This document shows, in pieces, positions 1-6,335 of a DNA stretch of 9,026 bases. Origin of the DNA: an uncultured Clostridium sp. (lineage in GTDB: Bacteria; Bacillota; Clostridia; TANB77; CAG-508). The translations under genes and the position numbers were made by a program. Location of the stretch: NCBI GenBank assembly GCA_900553755.1, contig USEX01000029.1:1-9026 (forward strand), read 5' to 3'. Positions within the stretch are counted from its first letter, which is position 1, and each line of letters opens with the position of its first letter. A model generated the notes under the pieces. The model had not been told where the DNA came from and did no database searches. It worked only from the letters and a program-made list of their open reading frames with translations.

Positions 1-6
1 TAATTG

Positions 7-56
7 AGACATTTTCTCAAATGATTTATTAAGACATTATCACAAATGAATTATAA
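7..56. repeat. two-copy 25-bp direct tandem repeat upstream of the rnj promoter
   Basis: Positions 7-31 and 32-56 are adjacent 25-bp copies that begin AGACATT and contain CAAATGA. They differ at only four positions, and each difference is a T/A exchange. The first copy overlaps a short inverted repeat (TTGAGA at 4-9, TCTCAA at 15-20). The pair ends 26 bp before the -35 box of the rnj promoter. It could be a regulator-binding array, a decayed microsatellite, or the tail of a longer array that begins off the window. The repeat itself is read directly; a function is inference. Confidence 0.6.
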
Positions 57-82
57 AATAATTTATAAAAGTCAAGTGAAAT

Positions 83-111
83 TTGACATTTTCATAATTT
101 TACTGTATAAT
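83..111 (+). promoter_or_regulatory. consensus sigma-A promoter for rnj-gltX
   Basis: TTGACA at 83-88 and TATAAT at 106-111 are separated by exactly 17 bp, a perfect match to the housekeeping promoter consensus. Transcription should start near 118, leaving a leader of about 180 nt before the rnj start codon. No other comparable promoter is seen before rnj, and gltX has no separate promoter in its 19-bp gap. Confidence 0.85.
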
Positions 112-117
112 AAAGCA

Positions 118-299
118 TAGTTGTTACCATTTAAAGGTAAAGAAGAGATTTAATTTATACTATTAATTTTAATAATAATGAGACCGGAAATTTAAAAAAT
201 ATAAAACTATGTATCTAGAACTAGATATGTATTTTTGTGCATTCAAAAGAAAAAATAGAACATTTTATAAGTAACAACAAAAATAAAGAAGGAGATAAT
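118..299 (+). other. long 5' untranslated leader of rnj
   Basis: The leader runs from the predicted transcription start to the rnj ATG. It contains a hairpin almost at the 5' end (TTACC at 124-128 pairing with GGTAA at 136-140), a five-codon frame without a ribosome site (178-195), and a second longer hairpin with a T run at 208-236, listed separately. No known riboswitch class is recognised. A long structured leader on an RNase gene is compatible with autoregulation by its own product, but nothing here proves it. Confidence 0.5.
208..236 (+). terminator. terminator-like hairpin plus T run inside the rnj leader
   Basis: Ten bases at 208-217 can pair with 222-231 around a GAAC loop, including two G-U pairs. 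They are followed at once by TTTTT at 232-236. This has the form of an intrinsic terminator placed 64 nt before the rnj start codon. The stem is A-U rich, so it would be weak. It may act as an attenuator, as a processing or stability element, or have no role. Confidence 0.35.
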
Positions 300-2162
300 A
301 TGAAAGAAGAGAATAAAAAAGAAAAAGTACAATCTGAGACAACTCAGAAAAAAAGAAGTGGATATAATAAGAGAAAATCATACCCACAAAAAGGAGTTAA
401 AGAAACTGAAACTAGCGTTACAGCTATTGAAGTGAAAAAAGAAGAAAAAAGGTTAACAAAAATACCTAGTAAAAGTTTGGTAAAAAGAGAAGAATTTAGA
501 TTCAAAAAGCCAAATTTAAAAATAATCCCATTAGGTGGTATAGAAGAGATTGGAAAGAATATTACAGTATTTGAATATGGTGATGATATTATTGTAGTAG
601 ATTGTGGTATAGAGTTTCCAACTGATGATATGCTTGGAATTGATATGGTTATACCAGATGTAACATATTTAATTAAAAATAAAGAGAAGATTAAAGGATT
701 GGTTATAACACACGGGCATGAAGACCACATTGGATCAATTCCATATATATTAAAACAAGTAGATATGCCTATTTATGCAACTAAATTGACTTTAGAATTA
801 ATAAAGAATAAGTTGGACGAACACAATTTATTAAGAACTACAAAGTTGCATGAAGTAAAACAAGGTCAAACTGTAAAATTAGGAAAATTTGCTATTGAGT
901 TTATCAGTAGTTGCCATAGCATACCAGATGCTGTTATGCTTGCAATTCATTCTCCTGTAGGAACAGTATTGCATACAGGCGACTTTAAAATAGATTATAC
1001 ACCAATAGATGGAAAGAAAATGGATTTAGGCAGAATCGCAGAACTTGGAAATAAAGGAATATTAGCACTTATGTCTGATAGTACTAATGCTGAAAGAAAA
1101 GGTTTTACAATGTCTGAAAGCTCAGTTGGAGAAGTAATAGATAAGTTATTCATAAATTGCAAGAAAAGAATAGTTGTAGCAACATTTGCCTCAAATGTGC
1201 ATAGGGTTCAACAAATTGTGGATTGCGCAGTTAAATATGGAAGAAAAATTGCGATTTGTGGTAGAAGTATGCAAAACATGATAGAAGCGGCAATGAAGAT
1301 TGGTTACATTAAAGTAGAAAAAAATGTTTTTATTGATATAGATATGATAAAAAATTATACTGATGATCAATTGGTAATTATAACTACAGGGAGCCAAGGC
1401 GAAACAATGTCTGCGTTAACTAGAATGGCTTCAGGAAATCACAAAAAAGTAACTATAACTCCAAACGATTTAGTAATAATTTCAGCAAATCCTATACCAG
1501 GAAATGAAAAATCAGTTTCTAAGGTAATAGATGATTTAATGAAGATAGGCGCAGAAGTAGTATATAGCTCTTTGGCAGATGTACACGTATCTGGTCATGC
1601 ATGCCAAGAAGAGCAAAAGTTAATATTATCATTGGCAAGACCAAAATACTTTATACCAGTTCATGGTGAGTATAGACAATTAATGGCACATGCAGAGACT
1701 GCTAAGAAACTAGGCATACCTGCTCAAAATATATTCTTAACTACTAATGGAAAAACATTAGAATTGAATGAAAATGAAGCAAAATTCACAACATTAGTTC
1801 CATCAGGAAAAGTATTAGTTGATGGGCTAGGAGTTGGAGATGTAGGAAATATAGTGCTAAGAGACAGACAGCATTTATCTCAAGATGGTTTAATTGTAAT
1901 TGTTTTAACAATGGATTCTAGCACAGGAGAAATAGTATCAGGTCCAGATGTAATATCAAGAGGTTTCGTATATGTTAGAGAATCTGAGAATTTGATGGAA
2001 GATGTAAAGAAAGTTATAAAAGATGAAGTATTTAAATTTGAAGAAAAACATATCACAGATTGGTCAACAATAAAGTCTACTTTGAAAGATACATTAAGAG
2101 ACTATATATTTGAAAAAACAAAAAGAGATCCAATGATTTTACCAATTATAATGGAAATTTAA
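300..2162 (+). CDS. rnj: ribonuclease J (metallo-beta-lactamase / beta-CASP RNase)
   Basis: This encodes a 620-residue RNase J, a cytoplasmic zinc-dependent 5'-to-3' exonuclease and endonuclease for mRNA decay and RNA maturation in Firmicutes. The beta-lactamase core starts at about residue 75 (LGGIEEIGKN). The metal-binding motif HGHEDH lies at 138-143, with further ligands H206 (CHSIPD), D228 (HTGDFK) and, in the beta-CASP motif PVHGEY, H455. The spacing equals Bacillus subtilis RNase J1 shifted by 64-65 residues, so the excess lies in a lysine-rich, low-complexity N-terminal tail (residues 1-72) that is probably disordered. The ATG at 300 was chosen because AAGGAG at 289-294 precedes it; a GTG at 237 is in frame but lacks a ribosome site and lies in the leader hairpin region. 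The gene is first in an operon with gltX. The paralogue number (J1 or J2) cannot be assigned. Confidence 0.95.
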   Translation: MKEENKKEKVQSETTQKKRSGYNKRKSYPQKGVKETETSVTAIEVKKEEKRLTKIPSKSLVKREEFRFKKPNLKIIPLGGIEEIGKNITVFEYGDDIIVVDCGIEFPTDDMLGIDMVIPDVTYLIKNKEKIKGLVITHGHEDHIGSIPYILKQVDMPIYATKLTLELIKNKLDEHNLLRTTKLHEVKQGQTVKLGKFAIEFISSCHSIPDAVMLAIHSPVGTVLHTGDFKIDYTPIDGKKMDLGRIAELGNKGILALMSDSTNAERKGFTMSESSVGEVIDKLFINCKKRIVVATFASNVHRVQQIVDCAVKYGRKIAICGRSMQNMIEAAMKIGYIKVEKNVFIDIDMIKNYTDDQLVIITTGSQGETMSALTRMASGNHKKVTITPNDLVIISANPIPGNEKSVSKVIDDLMKIGAEVVYSSLADVHVSGHACQEEQKLILSLARPKYFIPVHGEYRQLMAHAETAKKLGIPAQNIFLTTNGKTLELNENEAKFTTLVPSGKVLVDGLGVGDVGNIVLRDRQHLSQDGLIVIVLTMDSSTGEIVSGPDVISRGFVYVRESENLMEDVKKVIKDEVFKFEEKHITDWSTIKSTLKDTLRDYIFEKTKRDPMILPIIMEI

Positions 2163-2181
2163 ATAAAAGGAGAGAAGAAAT

Positions 2182-3834
2182 ATGGATTATAAATATTTAG
2201 CTAATTTGATTTTTCCAGACGCAAAGCCTATAGAGTATTATGAGGAAAAATATCCTGAAAGAAATTTGAAAGAAGGGGCAGTTGTAAGCAGGTTCGCTCC
2301 AAGCCCAACAGGTTTTGTGCATATAGGAGGTTTATACCAAGCTCTAGTTGCCAGAAAAATGGCAAACCAAACAGATGGAGTATTCTTTTTAAGAATAGAA
2401 GATACTGACCAAAAAAGAGAAATAGAGAATGGTGTGGTTGATATAGTAAATTCATTAAAAGATTTTGCTATGGACCCAGATGAAGGAATGATAAACCAAA
2501 CAGAAGAGATTGGAAATTATGGACCATATAAGCAATCTTTAAGAAGAGAAATATATCAAGCATATGCTAAAAAGTTTATAGAGATGGGAAAAGCATATCC
2601 ATGTTTTTGTTCTCCAGAAGAGTTGGATGAATTAAGAAAAAAACAAGAAGCAGCAGGGGTTAGAACAGGATATTATGGAATATGGGCAAAATGTAGAAAC
2701 TTATCTGTTGATGAGATGATAACAAGAATAAAAAATGGAGAGAAGTATATTGTTAGATTTAAATCACCAGGAAGAGAAGATAGAAAAATTAGACACAAAG
2801 ATGTTGTAAAAGGAAATGTGGATTTTCCGGAGAATGACCAAGATATAGTAATAATAAAAGCAGATGGACTTCCAACATATCATTTTGCACATTTAGTGGA
2901 TGACCATTTGATGAGGACAACTCTTGTAATAAGAAGTGATGAGTGGTTATCTTCAGTACCATTACATTTGCAATTATTCCATGAAATGGGATTCAAGGCT
3001 CCTAAATATGCACATATTTCACCAATTATGAAAAATGATAATGGAAATAAACGTAAATTAAGTAAGAGGAAAGACCCAGAAGCGGCAGTTTCTTACTATG
3101 AAGAAATAGGTGTACCTAATGAAGCCGTTAAAGAATATTTATTAAATATAGCAAACTCAAATTTTGAATTATGGAGAAAACAAAATCCAGATAAAACTAT
3201 AGATGAATTTGATTTTCAAATTAATAAAATGAGTGTTAGTGGAGCTTTATTTGATATGGTAAAACTTTTAGATGTTGCAAAAAACGTTATATCAAAATAT
3301 ACAGCAGATCAAGTTTATATTGAATCTATAAAATGGGCTGAGAGACACGACAATGAATTATTAGAGCTTTTAAATGATAAAGAGTATTCTATTAAAGTAT
3401 TGAATATAGAAAGAGGAAAATCTAAACCTCGTAGAGATATAGCAAAATGGTCAGATGTAAAAGATTGTATAGTATATATGTATGATGAAAAGTTTTTCAA
3501 TGGAAATGAAAAATATGATTATGACAAAATAAATGATAAAGAAGAAATAAAGAGAATATTGGATTTATATATATCAAAATACTATGATGAGGAAGATGAC
3601 CAGTCTACATGGTTCAATAAAATAAAGGATTTAGCAGAAGAATTAGGCTATGCTAGAGAAGTAAAACAATATAAGCAAGAACCAGAAAAATGGCCAGGAC
3701 ATGTTGGTGATATAAGTACAGTAATAAGAGTGGCAGTTACTAAGAGAAGAAATACACCGGATTTATATGAAATATTACATGTGTTAGGAAAAGAATCTGT
3801 AGAGAAGAGAATTAAAAAGGCTATAGAGAAATAA
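2182..3834 (+). CDS. gltX: glutamate--tRNA ligase (GluRS), class I
   Basis: This encodes a 550-residue glutamyl-tRNA synthetase that charges tRNA with glutamate in the cytoplasm. The Rossmann fold has RFAPSPTG at 37-44 and the HIGH-type signature HIGG at 47-50; the KMSKS-type loop is KLSKR at 292-296. C141, C143 and C171 sit where many GluRS enzymes bind zinc, but the third spacing is longer than in E. coli. The C-terminal segment (GDISTVIRVAVTKRR onward) matches the anticodon-binding end. It differs from typical enzymes (about 470-500 residues) in having some 33 residues before the first catalytic motif and an expanded C-terminal half, a long form I associate with Clostridia. A ribosome site (AAGGAGAG, about 2167-2174) lies 19 bp after rnj, so the two are probably co-transcribed. 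Whether it also charges tRNA-Gln cannot be told from sequence alone. Confidence 0.95.
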   Translation: MDYKYLANLIFPDAKPIEYYEEKYPERNLKEGAVVSRFAPSPTGFVHIGGLYQALVARKMANQTDGVFFLRIEDTDQKREIENGVVDIVNSLKDFAMDPDEGMINQTEEIGNYGPYKQSLRREIYQAYAKKFIEMGKAYPCFCSPEELDELRKKQEAAGVRTGYYGIWAKCRNLSVDEMITRIKNGEKYIVRFKSPGREDRKIRHKDVVKGNVDFPENDQDIVIIKADGLPTYHFAHLVDDHLMRTTLVIRSDEWLSSVPLHLQLFHEMGFKAPKYAHISPIMKNDNGNKRKLSKRKDPEAAVSYYEEIGVPNEAVKEYLLNIANSNFELWRKQNPDKTIDEFDFQINKMSVSGALFDMVKLLDVAKNVISKYTADQVYIESIKWAERHDNELLELLNDKEYSIKVLNIERGKSKPRRDIAKWSDVKDCIVYMYDEKFFNGNEKYDYDKINDKEEIKRILDLYISKYYDEEDDQSTWFNKIKDLAEELGYAREVKQYKQEPEKWPGHVGDISTVIRVAVTKRRNTPDLYEILHVLGKESVEKRIKKAIEK

Positions 3835-3856
3835 AATAATTAAATAAAAAAGAAAC

Positions 3857-3878
3857 GCGCTAGATTATTATCTAGCGC
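3857..3878. terminator. bidirectional intrinsic terminator between gltX and the 75-codon gene
   Basis: GCGCTAGAT at 3857-3865 pairs perfectly with ATCTAGCGC at 3870-3878 around a four-base loop. On the minus strand the hairpin is followed by GTTTCTTTTTTATTT, a strong U tract suited to ending the small gene and any engB read-through. On the plus strand the tract is weaker (ATTTCT) but can serve gltX. It sits 22 bp past the gltX stop and 11 bp past the stop of the opposing gene. Confidence 0.85.
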
Positions 3879-3889
3879 ATTTCTGGTCA

Positions 3890-4117
3890 TTAAGCTTCGT
3901 AAATTTCTGCACCACATATTTCCAAGAACTCTCGAACTTGGAAATCATAAATACGACTACCTGTCATATTTACAATGATAATATTATCATCGTGGGGCGA
4001 TGCTGTAACTTGAACATCATGAAACTTGTTATTGACATGATTCATGATGTTGTTGCGTTCCTCTGCCGGGCAATAGAATTTGAATGTCTGACGAGTTGCA
4101 CTTTTTACGAAATCCAT
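3890..4117 (-). CDS. small uncharacterised 75-residue protein
   Basis: I do not recognise this protein. It has no signal peptide or membrane segment. The sequence reads as alternating elements: strand (RQTFKFYC, 9-16), helix (18-32), strand (QVTASPHDDNIIIVNM), helix (IYDFQVREFLEICGAEI), so a small alpha/beta fold is plausible, with cysteines near residues 16 and 68. The gene is very likely real: it has a consensus promoter, a perfect AAGGAGGTCC ribosome site just before the ATG, and its own terminator. Its four arginines use CGT, CGC, CGT and CGA with no AGA, and it favours TTC, AAC and ATC, unlike the AGA/TTT/AAT/ATA habit of rnj and gltX. This suggests either very high expression or acquisition by transfer. 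It follows engB on the same strand but can be transcribed alone. Confidence 0.8.
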   Translation of the reverse strand: MDFVKSATRQTFKFYCPAEERNNIMNHVNNKFHDVQVTASPHDDNIIIVNMTGSRIYDFQVREFLEICGAEIYEA

Positions 4118-4141
4118 AAAAGGACCTCCTTAAGAATTTTA

Positions 4142-4155
4142 GCTTCTTTCGAAGC
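4142..4155 (-). other. GAAA-tetraloop hairpin in the leader of the 75-codon gene
   Basis: Read on the minus strand, GCTTC pairs with GAAGC around a GAAA loop, a stable GNRA-type tetraloop. It would lie within about 10 nt of the predicted mRNA 5' end and some 10 nt before the ribosome site. A 5'-terminal stem of this sort can protect mRNA from 5' exonucleases such as the RNase J in this window; that role is inferred. Confidence 0.45.
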
Positions 4156-4168
4156 CTAGAGTGATATT

Positions 4169-4197
4169 AGTATATCACACATTATTAGAATTTTCAA
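4169..4197 (-). promoter_or_regulatory. sigma-A promoter of the 75-codon gene, with palindrome over the -10
   Basis: On the minus strand TTGAAA (4197-4192) and TATACT (4174-4169) are 17 bp apart, and TG at 4177-4176 gives an extended -10. The promoter lies inside the 3' end of engB and overlaps its stop codon. An 18-bp inverted repeat, GTGATAT-ACTA-ATATCAC (4178-4161), covers the -10 box and is a candidate operator. The predicted start is near 4162, giving a leader of about 45 nt. Confidence 0.75.
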
Positions 4198-4774
4198 CAT
4201 AATTCGACAATATTTCCCAACATTTTTCAGAATATATGCGTCTTTCTGAAGAGTATGGGATAAAAGTTAAATCCTTTAAGGGATTTAACTCATTTTGCAA
4301 TCTTGCAACTTCATTGTCTACTTTTGTAACTGCGATTTTATCTGCTTTATTTGCAATAATTAAACAAGGTAAATTGCAATGAATAATGTAATCATACATA
4401 AGTTTATCATTACTAGAAGGGTTGTGGCGAATGTCTATTAAAAATACAATTAAGGCAATGTTGGGGCTAGTTGATAGATATTTTTCTATGAAAGTGCCAA
4501 CCTTGGCTTGTTCTTGCTTAGACATTTTACTATAGCCATATCCAGGCAAATCAACAAAATAGAATTTATTATCTATATTATAGAAGTTAATTTGCCTGGT
4601 TTTTCCAGGTTCACTACTTGTCCTAGCTAGTTTTTTTCTATTAAGCATAGTATTTATAAAGCTAGATTTACCAACATTAGATTTACCAACTAAAACTATT
4701 TGTGGTAAATCGTTTTGAGGGTATTGTTTAGGGCTAACAGCACCAATTTCAAATTTTGGATTTTTTATTATCAT
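4175..4774 (-). CDS. engB: ribosome biogenesis GTPase YihA/YsxC/EngB
   Basis: This encodes a 199-residue TRAFAC-class GTPase that acts in maturation of the large ribosomal subunit. The GTPase motifs are all present: G1 GKSNVGKSS (30-38), switch I around EPGKTRQ with T59 (G2), G3 DLPGYGYS (75-82), G4 NKAD (142-145) and a G5-like YSS (174-176). The length fits the family (about 195-210 residues). The ATG has AAAGGA seven bases upstream. The gene begins 29 bp after serS on the same strand without a promoter or terminator between them, so serS-engB is a likely operon. Its last codons overlap the promoter of the next gene. Confidence 0.95.
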   Translation of the reverse strand: MIIKNPKFEIGAVSPKQYPQNDLPQIVLVGKSNVGKSSFINTMLNRKKLARTSSEPGKTRQINFYNIDNKFYFVDLPGYGYSKMSKQEQAKVGTFIEKYLSTSPNIALIVFLIDIRHNPSSNDKLMYDYIIHCNLPCLIIANKADKIAVTKVDNEVARLQNELNPLKDLTFIPYSSERRIYSEKCWEILSNYVENSNNV

Positions 4775-4803
4775 AACTAATTCCTTTCTGGGATTGGTTT
4801 ATA

Positions 4804-6093
4804 CTAATCTTTTGCTGGTTCTAATTTCTCTTTGCCACCCATATATGGACGTAAGATTTCAGGTATTATAACACTTCCATCTTCTTGATAATTGTTTTCT
4901 AATAAAGCAATTAATCCTCTTGGAGTAGCAACTACTGTGTTGTTTAAAGTATGTGGATAATAATTACCTTTTTCACCTTTTACACGAATTCCTAAACGCC
5001 TAGATTGAGCATCACCTAAAGTAGAACAGCTACCAACTTCAAAATATTTTTGTTGTCTTGGGCTCCAAGCTTCTACGTCGCAAGATTTTACCTTTAAATC
5101 TGCTAAATCTCCACTACAACATTCTAATTGTCTTACAGGAACATTCCAGCTTCTGAATAAGTCAACTGTAAGTTTCCACATTTTGTTGTACCAATCCATA
5201 GAGTCTTCAGGCTCACAAAGAACTATCATTTCTTGCTTTTCGAATTGATGAACACGATATAATCCTCTTTCTTCCAAACCATGAGAACCAATTTCTTTTC
5301 TGAAACAAGGAGAATAAGAAGTCATGTTAATAGGAAGATCAGATTTTTTAATAAGTTGACCTTTGAATCTACCAATCATAGAATGTTCTGAAGTACCAAT
5401 TAAATATAAATCTTCTCCTTCAATTTTATACATCATAGCATCCATTTCTTCAAAACTCATAACACCTGTAACAACATCGCTACGAATCATAAATGGAGGA
5501 ATTGCATAAGTAAAACCAGCTTTTATCATAAAGTCTCTGGCACATGCAAGCATTGCTTCATGAAGTCTAGCAACATCTCCAATTAAATAATAAAAACCAA
5601 CACCACTAGTACGTCCTGCAGATTCTTTATCCAATCCATTAAATTTAGCAATAATATCTGCATGGTGAGGAATTTCGTAAGATGGAACTGTAGCTTCTCC
5701 AAATCTTTGAACTTCAACATTTTCAGAATCGTCTTTTCCAATTGGAACAGATCCATCCATAATGTTTGGAATTTTCATCATTCTAGATTTTATTTCCTCA
5801 GAATACTCAGCTTCTAATTTTTCATTCTCAGCTAGTTCATCATTTATTTTTCTTACTTCAAGCTTAGTTTGCTCAGCTTCTTTTTTTTTGCCTTCTCTCA
5901 TTAAAGAACCAATTTTATCACTTAAAGAATTACGTTTAGCACGAAGCTCGTCTCCATTTAATTTTACAGCTCTACTTTTTTGATCAAGCTCTATAACTTC
6001 ATCAACTAAAGGAAGCTTTTGATCTTGAAACTTATTCCTAATATTTTGCTTTACAACATCAGGGTTTTCTCTTAAAAATTTAATATCTATCAT
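4804..6093 (-). CDS. serS: serine--tRNA ligase (SerRS), class II
   Basis: This encodes a 429-residue seryl-tRNA synthetase that charges tRNA-Ser (and tRNA-Sec where present). The N-terminal antiparallel coiled coil spans about 27-105 and binds the tRNA long arm. The catalytic core shows TSEH (234-237), motif 2 FRKE (264-267) with GLYRVHQFEKQEM (277-289), and motif 3 around NNTVVATPRGLIALLENN (384-401). Motif 3 and the preceding GDLADLKVKS and SCSTLGDAQSRRLGIRVKGE stretches differ from the usual bacterial LNGSGLAVGRTLVA type and resemble, from memory, archaeal-type SerRS. About eight of 25 arginines are CGT, more than in rnj or gltX. The ATG at 6093 was chosen because AGGAGG lies seven bases upstream and the protein then begins canonically (MIDIKFLREN). 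The frame is open further upstream, but that part lies in the leader and encodes an unlikely hydrophobic stretch. serS is first in an operon with engB. Confidence 0.95.
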   Translation of the reverse strand: MIDIKFLRENPDVVKQNIRNKFQDQKLPLVDEVIELDQKSRAVKLNGDELRAKRNSLSDKIGSLMREGKKKEAEQTKLEVRKINDELAENEKLEAEYSEEIKSRMMKIPNIMDGSVPIGKDDSENVEVQRFGEATVPSYEIPHHADIIAKFNGLDKESAGRTSGVGFYYLIGDVARLHEAMLACARDFMIKAGFTYAIPPFMIRSDVVTGVMSFEEMDAMMYKIEGEDLYLIGTSEHSMIGRFKGQLIKKSDLPINMTSYSPCFRKEIGSHGLEERGLYRVHQFEKQEMIVLCEPEDSMDWYNKMWKLTVDLFRSWNVPVRQLECCSGDLADLKVKSCDVEAWSPRQQKYFEVGSCSTLGDAQSRRLGIRVKGEKGNYYPHTLNNTVVATPRGLIALLENNYQEDGSVIIPEILRPYMGGKEKLEPAKD

Positions 6094-6121
6094 AATGCTC
6101 CTCCTAAAATTTATTTTATAT

Positions 6122-6151
6122 AAAAAAATCACTCTTATGCAAAAACATAAG
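6122..6151 (-). terminator. attenuator-like hairpin with T7 in the serS leader
   Basis: On the minus strand CTTATG (6151-6146) pairs with CATAAG (6139-6134) around a six-base loop. After AGTGA comes a run of seven T (6128-6122), about 15 nt before the serS ribosome site. An upstream TGCAAA (6178-6173) could instead pair with TTTGCA (6143-6138) and disrupt the stem. This is a possible terminator/antiterminator switch. The five-base gap before the T run weakens the call. No T-box core sequence is present. Confidence 0.35.
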
Positions 6152-6208
6152 GGCAACATATAACCTAAACTATTTGCACCAACCATAGTCTCTCTTAATA
6201 TGTATAAT

Positions 6209-6237
6209 ATTATATTACACAATATCGCAAATGTCAA
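6209..6237 (-). promoter_or_regulatory. consensus sigma-A promoter for serS-engB
   Basis: On the minus strand TTGACA (6237-6232) and TATAAT (6214-6209) are 17 bp apart, a perfect consensus. The start should be near 6202, giving a leader of about 110 nt before the serS ATG at 6093. The -10 is part of a perfect 12-bp palindrome TATAATATTATA (6203-6214), so a -10 box also exists on the plus strand, facing the yaaL-bofA side. Confidence 0.85.
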
Positions 6238-6335
6238 CAGGCGCAAGAAGTAGATGGTTAAATTTTAATAAGTGTATAAATCTGGAAAAAGTAGAAATAA
6301 TAAACATGTAAATTAAATTTTGATTAGGAGAGACA

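Noticed and set aside
178..195. Five-codon upstream ORF in the rnj leader
   Set aside because: No ribosome site; short ATG-to-stop frames are common by chance in AT-rich DNA.
237..299. GTG start giving rnj 21 extra residues
   Set aside because: No ribosome site precedes it and it abuts the leader hairpin and T run, whereas the ATG at 300 has AAGGAG at good spacing.
344..730. Minus-strand open frame of 128 codons inside rnj
   Set aside because: It lies antisense to the conserved RNase J core, has no ribosome site and reads as low-complexity sequence.
1191..1397. Minus-strand frame inside rnj, and similar ones at 2228-2455, 3315-3500 and (plus strand) 7613-7801
   Set aside because: All lie fully antisense to conserved coding sequence and lack ribosome sites or recognisable domains.
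4122..4131. Hairpin AAGG-AGGT-CCTT hiding the ribosome site of the small gene
   Set aside because: The 4-bp stem is too short and mostly A-U/G-C limited to be persuasive; the pairing is a by-product of the AAGGAGGTCCTT sequence.
3938..4159. Plus-strand open frame of 73 codons opposite the small gene
   Set aside because: It spans the promoter, leader and coding region of the minus-strand gene, which has all the expression signals.
5762..5983. Plus-strand open frame opposite serS
   Set aside because: It is a Ser/Phe-rich shadow of the SerRS coiled-coil codons, without its own ribosome site.
6094..6202. T-box riboswitch before serS
   Set aside because: The leader is too short and the conserved AGGGTGGNACCGCG-type core is absent.
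6094..6246. 51-residue N-terminal extension of SerRS
   Set aside because: The region contains the consensus promoter and leader. The ATG at 6093 has AGGAGG and gives a canonical SerRS start.
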